A DNA stretch of 15,771 nucleotides from Candidatus Delongbacteria bacterium (GCA_016938535.1 JAFGUL010000165.1:1-15771); one strand, 5' to 3'; positions 5,064 through 12,911 are shown, counted from the stretch's first letter. Numbers and translations: made by a program. The notes: generated by a model from the letters alone, not told the origin.

Positions 5064-7016
5064 CTATTTATAACTGCTTTCTTTATACCACGAATAGAAA
5101 AAATATCCAAGCGGGGCAAGCGAGACTGAGAATGAAATATCACGGTATTTATCCGACGATATAGCATCCTCTCTCAAGCCCTGAACTTCTGCCGATGTGC
5201 TCGTTAGCGGAGCTGATTCGTACTGGTCGTAATAATCGTTCCCTGCCCAGTAAAAATATCCGCCCGCGCCCGCCCATACCGCAAAAGCTCCGAGCGCATA
5301 CCATTTCTGTTTCTTCCAGAAGTCGCGCTTTTCTTTCTGCGATCCTTCATAGGTCTGCATAGTAAGCCTGAGAGTCTTGTTTTCGCCCTCCGACAAGCTA
5401 AAATCTTCGCTTTTATCGAGATAGCCGTCGTAAGTCAGTCTGAGTTTGTAATCGCCGATAAGAAGCGGAACAACTGCGGGAGTTTTACCTTTGTCTTCCC
5501 CGTTCAAAAATATCTTTGCACCTTTCGTCTCAGCAGGTTCAGAAAAAATATTCACACTGCCCATTATCGGTTCTGGCTCCAGACTTACTTCCTGTTCCCT
5601 TCCGATGTTGATAAAAACCTCTCTTGTAGCGTCTTTATGCCTGTCTCTTTTTGCTACAATATCATACCTGCCCGGACTCAGATTTCCCTGATACGCGCCG
5701 TTCCCCTCTTTTTTGCCGTTAATGAATATTTCAGACTTATCCGCATTGATCTTCAGCGTTCCGAAGTTCTTATTCATAACGAAAGTTCTTTCCGCGGTCT
5801 GAGAGTCACTCACCTCTATAATATCTTCATAATCCGACCAGAGTTCCCGCGTGATTTTGACCGTATATCTGCCCGATTTGGCCTTTTCAACTATATATGG
5901 AGTTTTACCTACATTCCTGCCGTTCAGCCACAATACAGCTTCAGAAGGCTCGGATTTGATTATTAATTTCCCGAAATTAGGCTTTAATGCAAGATCCACA
6001 TCAATCTCATCGCCGTCTTTGAACTCAACCTCTTTTGTGTCGGAATAATAAAGATCTTTTTCAGCCTTAAAAATATGCTTCCCGCTCTCTATCCTCGTCT
6101 TTGGAACAGCCTTATCTCCAAGATAAACACCGTCAAGATACAGCTTTGCATCAACCTGATCCGCCTTAAGAGAATAATAACCGAATCTCGGTTTCAATTT
6201 TATCTCAGGAAGATCCAACATCTGACCTTCATTGACCGTAAAAGTGCCTTCATGAGTATAATAAAAATTCGATCTGACGCTGATAGTATATTCACCTGCG
6301 ATCAAAGATTCCTGCATCGGAGTAATACCGAACTTCTGCCCATTCAAGAATATTTCAGCACCCGAAGGATCAGAAGAAATAGAAACGATCCCCGGCATCT
6401 TTAAATTAGCCCGATTGCTTCCCGGAGTAAGCTCAATATTCACCTCTCTGTCCGAATTAAGCGATATGTTCTCCTTTTTATCCAAAAAACCGTCCTTAAT
6501 AAAAGTGAACACATAATCACCCTTAGCCAGCCTGAACTCGGCAGATTTTCCGCTTACTTGAACAGGAGCACCTTTGTCCTTTCCGATGTGAACGCCCTCA
6601 ACATTTATGTTGAAAGTCAGCCTGAAAAGCCCGTCATCCATAACATTTCCCGAACCGACCGTAGCAAGTTTGAGCACATAAACCATGTCCGATTCGATCG
6701 AAGGCTCCATAACGAACTCGAAAGGCGCAAACCCCTCCTTAGAAACCTTAATGAACTTCTCGCCCCGCGACAAATACGCCCAGAACTCACCCGGATGGCT
6801 CTTGTCCGTCTCCACAACTCCGAGATTCGAAATCACCAGAAAACCCGACTGATCAGAATGAATCTTCAAAAGACCCGTCTTGTTCCCGTTATCATCCATA
6901 ACATTACTCTGCCGCGCATCAAGATCGCTAGAATCCGCCTTATACGAAACCAGCTTAAAGTCCGCACAGTAAGCCAGCCCAATCGCTATAAGGATAAGTA
7001 GAATTAATTTTTTCAT
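5064..7016 (-). CDS. PEGA-repeat envelope protein
   Basis: A 650-aa protein. The signal sequence MKKLILLILIAIGLAYC could be cut as a lipoprotein (LAYC17) or after Ala18. About seven PEGA-like beta units follow, near residues 50-115, 131-196, 208-275, 278-343, 348-414, 418-480 and 486-553. The clearest are SSDPSGAEIFLNGQKFGITP (213-232), SEPSEAVLWLNGRNVGKTP (355-373) and the one at 491-513 (ending FLNGEDKGKTP). A Lys-rich stretch (561-571) and a hydrophobic segment (573-591, WYALGAFAVWAGAGGYFYW) come near the C-terminus, then a second short hydrophobic patch (629-641). PEGA domains are thought to bind cell-wall or surface-layer components. GAGG lies 5 nt before the ATG. Part of a four-gene run between the FGE-fold lipoprotein and the LPP20/NTF2-like gene. 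Confidence 0.9.
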   Translation of the reverse strand: MKKLILLILIAIGLAYCADFKLVSYKADSSDLDARQSNVMDDNGNKTGLLKIHSDQSGFLVISNLGVVETDKSHPGEFWAYLSRGEKFIKVSKEGFAPFEFVMEPSIESDMVYVLKLATVGSGNVMDDGLFRLTFNINVEGVHIGKDKGAPVQVSGKSAEFRLAKGDYVFTFIKDGFLDKKENISLNSDREVNIELTPGSNRANLKMPGIVSISSDPSGAEIFLNGQKFGITPMQESLIAGEYTISVRSNFYYTHEGTFTVNEGQMLDLPEIKLKPRFGYYSLKADQVDAKLYLDGVYLGDKAVPKTRIESGKHIFKAEKDLYYSDTKEVEFKDGDEIDVDLALKPNFGKLIIKSEPSEAVLWLNGRNVGKTPYIVEKAKSGRYTVKITRELWSDYEDIIEVSDSQTAERTFVMNKNFGTLKINADKSEIFINGKKEGNGAYQGNLSPGRYDIVAKRDRHKDATREVFINIGREQEVSLEPEPIMGSVNIFSEPAETKGAKIFLNGEDKGKTPAVVPLLIGDYKLRLTYDGYLDKSEDFSLSEGENKTLRLTMQTYEGSQKEKRDFWKKQKWYALGAFAVWAGAGGYFYWAGNDYYDQYESAPLTSTSAEVQGLREDAISSDKYRDISFSVSLAPLGYFFYSWYKESSYK

Positions 7017-7082
7017 ATACGCCTCAATATTTTTATTTCAATACCCTTTAAATCTCCTCCAAAGAACACAGAGTAAGCTACG

Positions 7083-8258
7083 CTATTTGGTCCTCGATAA
7101 ACGAAAGCCAATGTTGCTGCCGTAGTAGCAGGGGGTGAGTTTAAAGCTACGACACGCGCATCGTAAACCGAAGACGTCGCTGTCGACCAAGCTGCCCCCG
7201 CGCAAAACACGGTAAGTTTGTGCTGTGTCAGGCCCATCTGGATCAGTTTCCGTAGTACTTGAATATGTTGCTTCCCAGTCCCAAACCCATTCCCAAACAT
7301 TGCCTGCCATATCGCAAAAGCCAAGATTACTGTTACCGCTCTGATAACTGCCAACTGTCGTCGTTGATCCGACATTTGAATTATAGTTACATAAGGTACT
7401 TGACGGTGCTGTCTCACCCCACGGCCATGTCCTGCCGTCATTATACCTTGCCGCGTATTCCCATTCAGCTTCGGTTGGAAGTCGATATCCTTTTGCTGCA
7501 AAATCGCAGAGAGCTTTACTCCACATATACATTACTGTTGTATCTGCATAAGTAGGTACAGTTCCCCATAAATCGGGATCGGTTGATCCACTGATTGTGT
7601 AGCACGGAGTTAATCCTTCTGCTATACTCCGTTTGTTGCAGTAAACAAGTATTGAATACCAGCTTACCGTCTCCACAGGTCTGTTCAAATCCCCTGTACG
7701 ATATGACGGATTACTACCCATTGTGGTCAGCCATTCTTGCTGGGTTAATTCGTATTTCCCCAAATAGAACGGTCTTGTTATGTTTACAGTGTGGATCGGT
7801 TGCTCGTCGCTGTCGACCAAGCTGCCCATGCTGAAACTGCCAGTCGGGATTTCTATCATAGTCCCAATTGTTGCAGAATTCACTTCACTTGTGTAGCTAC
7901 TGTAATAGGTTGAATAGTAAGCTCTTACTTTGTAATAGTATATAGTGCCAGTCGTAAGCCCTGTGTCTGTCCATGTCAACGCGTTTGCGGCGACTGCTGC
8001 GTAGTCTGTTACCCATGTGCCTGCTGCACCGACCTTGCGATCAATTTTAAAGCCATCTTCACCTGTCGAGTTGTCTATCCAAGTTAGTTTGATTGAAGTT
8101 TCGGATAAAACAGATGTATTCAGATTTGAAGGTGCAATGTTGTCCCTATCCCAATAGTCTGGATCGAGCGGGTGGGTCGGAAGTCTTTCTTCAGAGCAGG
8201 CGTAAAAGATCGCCGCTATTACTGTCAGGAAGATTAGAGATATTGTTGTTTTTTTCAT
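7083..8258 (-). CDS. Lipoprotein with FnIII and FGE-sulfatase (SUMF1-like) domains
   Basis: A 391-aa protein. The signal peptide ends FYA-Cys21 and is followed by SEERLPTHPLDPDYW. A fibronectin III domain spans about 43-130. A formylglycine-generating-enzyme-like (PF03781) C-type-lectin-type fold runs from about 133 to the end, with MGS...DEQPIHTV (144-158), YELTQQEW, GYRLPTEAEWEYAAR (257-271), GNVWEW (320-325), RVLRGGS (350-356) and IGFRLSR (383-389). The two catalytic cysteines of true FGEs are not at the equivalent sites (Leu357 and about Val362); only the later RCA-type Cys367 is present. A binding rather than enzymatic role is therefore likely. The usual GGSW Trp is Leu. The C-terminal loop codons are unusual (see 7113-7199). 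GAGG lies 8 nt before the ATG, and the gene starts 17 nt after the AlbA_2 regulator. Paralogue of the partial lipoprotein at the window start. Confidence 0.92.
   Translation of the reverse strand: MKKTTISLIFLTVIAAIFYACSEERLPTHPLDPDYWDRDNIAPSNLNTSVLSETSIKLTWIDNSTGEDGFKIDRKVGAAGTWVTDYAAVAANALTWTDTGLTTGTIYYYKVRAYYSTYYSSYTSEVNSATIGTMIEIPTGSFSMGSLVDSDEQPIHTVNITRPFYLGKYELTQQEWLTTMGSNPSYRTGDLNRPVETVSWYSILVYCNKRSIAEGLTPCYTISGSTDPDLWGTVPTYADTTVMYMWSKALCDFAAKGYRLPTEAEWEYAARYNDGRTWPWGETAPSSTLCNYNSNVGSTTTVGSYQSGNSNLGFCDMAGNVWEWVWDWEATYSSTTETDPDGPDTAQTYRVLRGGSLVDSDVFGLRCACRSFKLTPCYYGSNIGFRLSRTK
7113..7199 (-). other. Candidate hypervariable region (DGR-like) in the FGE-fold lipoprotein
   Basis: Residues 354-382 form the surface loop region between GGS and IGFR, the place diversified by retroelements in C-type-lectin-fold target proteins. 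Most codons here end in C (GTC, GAC, AGC, GAC, GTC, TTC, then AGC, CTC, ACC, CCC, TGC, TAC, TAC, GGC, AGC, AAC). Codons just upstream mostly end in T, A or G. Adenine-specific mutagenesis of AAC or similar template codons leaves such an NNC pattern. No reverse transcriptase, template repeat or Avd gene is in this window, so the assignment is inference. Confidence 0.35.
7175..7197 (-). repeat. 23-bp direct repeat, copy 2 (codes GSLVDSD near the C-terminus)
   Basis: Identical over 23 bp to 7805-7827 (plus strand begins CGTCGCTGTCGACCAAGC) and read in the same frame. This copy takes the place of the usual GGSW-x loop sequence of the family, so it is probably the recipient copy. Confidence 0.8.
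7805..7827 (-). repeat. 23-bp direct repeat, copy 1 (codes GSLVDSD near the start of the FGE fold)
   Basis: Matches 7175-7197 exactly, 630 bp away in the same gene. The encoded MGS...DSDEQPIH fits the family's conserved N-terminal motif, so this is probably the donor copy. Confidence 0.8.
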
Positions 8259-8275
8259 ATATCGTACCTCGTTTA

Positions 8276-9700
8276 TTATTTCTGTATTACTTCCCAGTGG
8301 CCTGTTTTTCTTGAGCCTACTCTTTTAAGCAAACCAAGATCAATTAGTTTTTTAATATTTGAATAAATATTTCTTTCATGCAAACCTATCTTTTTCGATA
8401 AATCCGATGCAGTAATATTTGGGTTTAATGATATTTCTTTCAGCATTTTTTCTTGAGAAGAAATTAATTTATCCTGCTGTTTATCCTGCTGTTTATCCTG
8501 CTGTTTATCCTGCTGTTTATCCTGCTGTTTATCCTGCTGTTTATCCTGACCTTTATCCGGTCTCCTCATTATTATAGTGAACATTCCCTCAGTTTTGTAT
8601 TCAGGTTCGGGCAATCCCGCTTTCAGCATGAGGTTTCTCATTCTCATTATTCCTGATCCGACCTGCTCTACAAGGTTCATTCTTGTAAAGAGACCAAAGA
8701 TCAGCGGATTTCTGGAGTAGCTTTTGGTTCCGAACTCCTCTTTGCTTATTGCACTTGCAAGGCCGCCTGGATTTGTGATCTCCACTCTGTCGTCGAACAG
8801 CTCAACTATTATTGTTGTACCTTTATCGTAATAGTCTCTATGGCAGAGGCTGTTAATTATTGCTTCCTTGAAAACATTTTCGGGAATTTCCCAGTGTTCA
8901 AGTCTGGGACCAGATCCCTGAGTTTCAATCTCATAGCGGACATCGAGCTTTTTCTTAAGCCAGTAAACTGTCTGAGTAAGCTGTGAAAGTAAAGGTCCGT
9001 CATAAATCTTATCATCAGCAATAAACCTTTTATTTATACCGTCAAATGCCACGCATCGTAAAACTGCGTTATCAAAATATTTTTGTGGATATTTACCAAA
9101 GAAAAGAACCGAACCGTTCTTGAATTTTTCTTTCAGTGTGAGCATTTTAAAATTTGCAAATATCTGATTGTCAGTTACTGTATTTGATATCGGCACACCC
9201 TCTCTGAACTCAGCCATGATCATCTCGTCAATTTCATTTTTTGGATCAAATTCTGAGCACTCGGCTTCATCGAAAATAATCTTCCCTGACCTGTTGAAAA
9301 AATCCCTCATCTGTTCCGCAGTTGTCAGCTTTTGCGTCACTGCTCCTAATCTGACATAGATCGCACCTGAAAGCACATAAGGTTTATCAGTGCCCGAAGG
9401 GACCTCAATCACACCCAGTTTCTTTCCTTCTATTTCAATGATCTCAAGCTGAACATGAAGTGCAGGAGTAATTTCTCCCAAACTGTTCTGAATCGCTGCT
9501 CTTTTGGCATTGTCTATTGTTGTTCCTTTAATCTCGTTTTTGTCATTCACACCAAGAATAATGACACCACCGGCTGAATTGGCAAATGCGCATACCTCCT
9601 CAGAAATTTCTCTCACTTTTGAAGGTACCGACACTTTAAATTCGACATTGTAGCCTTCGCCGCTTTCTACTAATAACTTTATATCCTTGTCTGTTATCAT
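8276..9700 (-). CDS. AlbA_2 (Schlafen-type)/HATPase_c_4/winged-helix regulator, COG2865-like
   Basis: A 474-aa cytosolic protein, often annotated as RecG-related or as a putative transcriptional regulator. An AlbA_2 domain covers about 15-130 (EGYNVEFKVS, then EVCAFANSAGGVIILGVND). An ATPase-like C-terminal region (PF13749 type) covers about 270-365 (EIPENVFKEAIINSLCHRDY...DDRVEITNPGG...GSGIMRMRNLM). Next come a DKGQ and six perfect DKQQ tandem units (382-411). A winged helix follows at 416-472 (NPNITASDLSKKIGLHERNIYSNIKKLIDLGLLKRVG), closely resembling a DNA-binding HTH. GAGG lies 5 nt before the ATG. It heads the run with the FGE-fold lipoprotein, so it may control that unit (inference). 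The ligand and DNA targets are unknown. Confidence 0.88.
   Translation of the reverse strand: MITDKDIKLLVESGEGYNVEFKVSVPSKVREISEEVCAFANSAGGVIILGVNDKNEIKGTTIDNAKRAAIQNSLGEITPALHVQLEIIEIEGKKLGVIEVPSGTDKPYVLSGAIYVRLGAVTQKLTTAEQMRDFFNRSGKIIFDEAECSEFDPKNEIDEMIMAEFREGVPISNTVTDNQIFANFKMLTLKEKFKNGSVLFFGKYPQKYFDNAVLRCVAFDGINKRFIADDKIYDGPLLSQLTQTVYWLKKKLDVRYEIETQGSGPRLEHWEIPENVFKEAIINSLCHRDYYDKGTTIIVELFDDRVEITNPGGLASAISKEEFGTKSYSRNPLIFGLFTRMNLVEQVGSGIMRMRNLMLKAGLPEPEYKTEGMFTIIMRRPDKGQDKQQDKQQDKQQDKQQDKQQDKQQDKLISSQEKMLKEISLNPNITASDLSKKIGLHERNIYSNIKKLIDLGLLKRVGSRKTGHWEVIQK
8471..8554 (-). repeat. 12-bp tandem repeat (six perfect units plus one divergent) in the regulator gene
   Basis: The plus-strand unit TATCCTGCTGTT is repeated perfectly six times (8471-8542), followed by a degenerate copy (TATCCTGACCTT, 8543-8554). 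It codes a charged, Gln-rich (DKQQ)n linker between the ATPase-like and winged-helix domains. The unit is a multiple of three, so copy-number change by slippage alters linker length without breaking the frame. Confidence 0.95.
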
Positions 9701-9730
9701 CTACGCCTCAATAATACAATGATCTTACTT

Positions 9731-9760
9731 TTGCGTTCTCTATATTTAAATTCTTATAAT
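9731..9760 (+). promoter_or_regulatory. Promoter of the radical SAM gene
   Basis: TTGCGT (9731-9736), an 18-nt spacer and a perfect TATAAT (9755-9760). The -10 lies inside an 11-bp inverted repeat (CTTATAATAAG, 9753-9763). The divergent AlbA_2 regulator gene starts at 9700, so this short region may serve both genes. Confidence 0.55.
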
Positions 9761-9835
9761 AAGATAACGGCAAAGTATTTTTTAGTCAAACATTTTATTC
9801 TTTTAATTTACCGTCAATTTTCATACATTTCTTCT

Positions 9836-10741
9836 ATGAAGAAAGCTGATAATTATTATTGGTCTGAGATCCTGCCTTTTATGAAGGAGAGGTACGGGAA
9901 AAAACTCGGCAAGATAGGGCTGACGCTTCACATTCCCTGCCCGAATGATCCGCCGTGCATATTCTGCAATAAGGATTCGTTCATTCCGCAGACTATCAAA
10001 GGAGCGGTTACTGTTAAGGAGCAGATGGATCAGGGATTACCTTATGTTAAGCGCAAGTACCCGACTGACGAGTTCGTGGCATATTTTCAGGATAACACTT
10101 CGACTTACGGCGATATTGATTATCTCGAAAAGTCGTTCAAAGAAGCACTGAGTTATCCTGAAATAAGGGTGCTTGCGCTTTCTACGCGGCCGGACAGCAT
10201 TTACCCGGAACTACTGGAAATGCTGAGCAGCACTGCCGCAGGCAGGGATGTATGGCTTGAGCTCGGACTCCAGTCGGTTCACGACGAAACGCTCAAGACA
10301 ATCGGCCGCGGGCACGACTACGCCTGCTTTTTGAACGCGTTCAAAATGATCAGAGAAAACACTGATTTTCTGACAGGCGTTCACCTGATAATCGGGCTTC
10401 CGGGTGAAACTGACGAAATGGTTTTCGGAACATTTCGCGAAATTAACAGATTAAAGCCCGATTATATCAAGATCCATCACCTTCAGGTTATAAAAGGTAC
10501 CGAACTCGAAAGGATATACAACAGCGGAGGGTACGAGCCTCTTAAAATGGATAAATACATTGAACTCTTTTCCAAAGCAGTCTCATTCCTCGACAAAAGT
10601 ATTGTGATACACAGAAATCTGTCCAGAGCTCATGCGGATCAGCTCATAGCTCCAAAATGGGGTGTTATAGCGGAAGAGTTCAAAGAAAAAATACATGACT
10701 ATATGGATATAACCGGCCTTTATCAGGGCTCGTCACTTTAA
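9836..10741 (+). CDS. Radical SAM protein, TIGR01212/YhcC type
   Basis: A 301-aa protein starting MKKADNYYWSEILPFMKERY. The frame is open for 39 more codons upstream, but that stretch overlaps the promoter and looks non-coding. The [4Fe-4S]-binding cysteines are C35, C41 and C44 in HIPCPNDPPCIFCNKDSFIP (C-x5-C-x2-C), shorter than the usual CPN...GG-C-x2-C of YhcC. Further family landmarks are YFQDNTSTYG, ALSTRPDSI, LELGLQSVHDETLKTIGRGHD, GVHLIIGLPGETDEM, HHLQVIKGTELE and HRNLSRAHADQLIAPKWG. The family's biochemical reaction is not well defined. No Shine-Dalgarno site precedes the ATG, unlike most neighbours. It converges on dacA, and the two reading frames overlap by 9 bp. Confidence 0.9.
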   Translation: MKKADNYYWSEILPFMKERYGKKLGKIGLTLHIPCPNDPPCIFCNKDSFIPQTIKGAVTVKEQMDQGLPYVKRKYPTDEFVAYFQDNTSTYGDIDYLEKSFKEALSYPEIRVLALSTRPDSIYPELLEMLSSTAAGRDVWLELGLQSVHDETLKTIGRGHDYACFLNAFKMIRENTDFLTGVHLIIGLPGETDEMVFGTFREINRLKPDYIKIHHLQVIKGTELERIYNSGGYEPLKMDKYIELFSKAVSFLDKSIVIHRNLSRAHADQLIAPKWGVIAEEFKEKIHDYMDITGLYQGSSL

Positions 10742-11674
10742 TGTCCCAGCATCGGCTTTATCTACTACAGGCTCGGGAGCTCTTTCGGCCTCGAGTTCGG
10801 AAAATCCCCATGTAACAAGATCGTTGATGAACTTATCTCTTCCCTTCATGCTGCGGGAACCAAGAACTACTGCTACAAGCCTGTCCTCATCTTTTTTGGC
10901 TGTTGCAACGATGCAGAAACCCGCTTTATCGTAGAATCCCGTCTTAAGTCCGTCAAAATACGGGTAATCCTTTATAAGCCGGCTCGTATTCCTCAGGTCG
11001 AACCTGTTCTTTCCCTGTCTTACGCTGTCTGTCCATCTTGAACTGTACTTTAAAATGAGAGGATGTTTCAGCATCTCTTGTGCAAGGAGTACAAGATCAT
11101 AGCAGGTCGACAGGTTCGCACCCTTGTTGTTCTTCCTGTTCTTTCTTGAAGGCGGAAGCCCGTGAGGGTAATAAAAAATCGTATTCTCCATCTCCAGCTG
11201 TTTTGCTCTTGAATTCATCATGTTCACGAAAAGAGGCACTTTCCCTTCTCCGCCAATCTTCTCGGCGAGAACTGTGGTAGCGTCATTCGCAGATTTCATG
11301 ATCACAGATTTCAGAAGGTCTTCAACAGACATCTCTTCGTGTTCCCGCAGGTAAATCTGAGACCCTCCGATCTTTGAAGCCGCAGTCGATGTCCTGAGGG
11401 TATCTTTCAAAGAAAGTTTTCCGTTTTTAATCTCTTCGACCACAAGCAGGATAGACATCATTTTCGTAACCGAAGCAATCTCGTATTTATTATAAGCGTT
11501 GTGTTCGAAAAGTATTTTACCGCCTTTAAGATCGATCAGCAATGCGGCCGAATAATCTTTGAACCTGTTCTTAAAAGATTTGCTGAGATCCGTTTTTTTG
11601 TCAAATTTGGGATTTTGAGCCTGGGAAAGAGAAAATAAACCTATGAGGATAAGATCGAACAATAATTTTTTCAT
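10733..11674 (-). CDS. dacA: D-alanyl-D-alanine carboxypeptidase (peptidase S11, PBP5-like)
   Basis: A 313-aa exported protein with signal peptide MKKLLFDLILIGLFSLSQA. Active-site motifs are S68-V-T-K71 (SxxK), S128-A-N130 (SxN) and K244-T-G246 in FDGLKTGFYDKAG. It trims terminal D-Ala from peptidoglycan pentapeptides in the periplasm. It is shorter than E. coli PBP5 and lacks an obvious C-terminal membrane-anchoring amphipathic helix, so it may be soluble. The start lies 17 nt after queC, which suggests co-transcription; the ribosome site is weak. The stop overlaps the end of the convergent radical SAM gene. Confidence 0.93.
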   Translation of the reverse strand: MKKLLFDLILIGLFSLSQAQNPKFDKKTDLSKSFKNRFKDYSAALLIDLKGGKILFEHNAYNKYEIASVTKMMSILLVVEEIKNGKLSLKDTLRTSTAASKIGGSQIYLREHEEMSVEDLLKSVIMKSANDATTVLAEKIGGEGKVPLFVNMMNSRAKQLEMENTIFYYPHGLPPSRKNRKNNKGANLSTCYDLVLLAQEMLKHPLILKYSSRWTDSVRQGKNRFDLRNTSRLIKDYPYFDGLKTGFYDKAGFCIVATAKKDEDRLVAVVLGSRSMKGRDKFINDLVTWGFSELEAERAPEPVVDKADAGTLK

Positions 11675-11691
11675 ACTTGGCTTTTCGTTAT

Positions 11692-12366
11692 TTAAACATA
11701 CGCTGTTTCATCTTTATAACCCGAATCTTCGAACCCTTTCCTTCTTAAGATACAGCTGTCGCAGTGTCCGCAGGCCTTACCGAAAACAGGCTCGTAACAT
11801 GATATCGTTTTTGAGTAATCGACACCGAGACCTTTACCCGTTCTTATTATTTCAGCTTTGGTCATGCTTATGAGGGGCGCTTCGATAATCAATTTGATCC
11901 CTGTCTCGACCGAACTTTTTAGCGCAAGGTCAGCGACTTTCTGATATGCCGAGATATACTCGGGCCTGCAGTCGGGATATCCTGAATAATCCAGGCTGTT
12001 AACACCTATGAAAATCGCTTCGGCACCGATCGTTTCAGCATAGGCCAGAGCATAGCTTAAAAAAACAGTATTCCTGGCGGGAACATAAGAATCCGGTATT
12101 TTCGTAGAATCAAAGCTGTCTTTTTTAACTTTGATGCTGTGATCGGTGAGGGATGAAGCTTTAAAGAATTCCCGGTCGAGATGCGCTATCCTGTGTTCCG
12201 CAACTCCGAATTTCCCTGCGTTGTATGAAGCAAGTTCAAGCTCGACAGAGTGCTTCTGGCCGTAATCGAAAGAAAGCGCATAGACCTCGAACTCTCTGTC
12301 TTTGGCAACAGCCAGACAGGTGGTCGAATCAAGTCCCCCCGAAAGAAGTACAACGGCCTTTTTCAA
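11692..12366 (-). CDS. queC: 7-cyano-7-deazaguanine (preQ0) synthase QueC
   Basis: A 224-aa cytosolic enzyme that converts 7-carboxy-7-deazaguanine, ammonia and ATP to preQ0 in queuosine biosynthesis. The ATP PP-loop is SGGLDS (9-14). The zinc site is C190-x8-C199-x2-C202-x2-C205 (CYEPVFGKACGHCDSC). YVPARNTVFLSYALAYAE (94-111) and GYPDCRPEYISA (129-140) are family signatures. The length matches the family. The start is TTG at 12366, behind AGGAGG (4 nt); there is no suitable ATG. The gap to the lipoprotein gene upstream is 8 nt, so it is probably in the same operon. Other queuosine genes are not in the window. Confidence 0.97.
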   Translation of the reverse strand: MKKAVVLLSGGLDSTTCLAVAKDREFEVYALSFDYGQKHSVELELASYNAGKFGVAEHRIAHLDREFFKASSLTDHSIKVKKDSFDSTKIPDSYVPARNTVFLSYALAYAETIGAEAIFIGVNSLDYSGYPDCRPEYISAYQKVADLALKSSVETGIKLIIEAPLISMTKAEIIRTGKGLGVDYSKTISCYEPVFGKACGHCDSCILRRKGFEDSGYKDETAYV

Positions 12367-12374
12367 AGAACCTC

Positions 12375-12911
12375 CTACAGTTCGCCCTCGGCCTTCAACA
12401 GAAGATGTATCTTAACCGTCATTTTCTTTTTATCACTATTATCGGGGAGATCGTATACATATGCTTCACCATAAAATATCTTCGTTCCGGCCGATGCGAG
12501 GAATAAGTTGAAGAGCGATATCTCTTCCTGAGTCATTACAACGGTGAAAGACTGATCGAAATCCGCCTGGGAGTAATCGTATTCTTTTACGAATAGAACT
12601 TCACCGGCAGAGCTGTTCTTTTTCATAGTAAGCCTGATCTTGCCGCTAAGATCCGCAGGTTCTGCGTAAGTTACAGTGTATTTTGCTTCCAGGAACTTGA
12701 AATCTTTGATCTTATCCTTGTATTCCTGATATACGGAGCTCGAGTCCAGGTCGTAGACCTCGCTTGATGTGATAGTAGTGCTGTATGACGAATCCGTCAT
12801 AGCGACCGTAAAAGGAACGTTTACGGAAAAATCCTCGAACTGATCGCAGCCTGTCATAAAGAATAGAGCTGATACTGCGGCAGCAAAAACCAAAATTTTA
12901 ACGGTCTTCAT
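12375..12911 (-). CDS. Small lipoprotein of unknown family
   Basis: 178 aa. The signal peptide ends with the lipobox MTG-Cys22 (ALFFMTGCDQFEDF). The mature part is Ser/Asp-rich, appears to alternate beta strands, and has no recognised motif. GAGGAG precedes the ATG by 6 nt. It lies between the barrel-like gene (20-nt gap) and queC (8-nt gap), so it is probably co-transcribed and may work with the barrel-like protein at the outer membrane (inference). Confidence 0.85.
   Translation of the reverse strand: MKTVKILVFAAAVSALFFMTGCDQFEDFSVNVPFTVAMTDSSYSTTITSSEVYDLDSSSVYQEYKDKIKDFKFLEAKYTVTYAEPADLSGKIRLTMKKNSSAGEVLFVKEYDYSQADFDQSFTVVMTQEEISLFNLFLASAGTKIFYGEAYVYDLPDNSDKKKMTVKIHLLLKAEGEL

Noticed and set aside
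6558..7001. Long plus-strand frame antisense to the PEGA gene
   Set aside because: Arg/Asn-rich product typical of an antisense shadow; the minus strand has clear PEGA domains and a signal peptide.
7013..7501. Long minus-strand frame overlapping the end of the FGE-fold lipoprotein and the start of the PEGA gene
   Set aside because: It lies out of frame inside the well-supported lipoprotein gene, has no ribosome site and has no recognisable domain.
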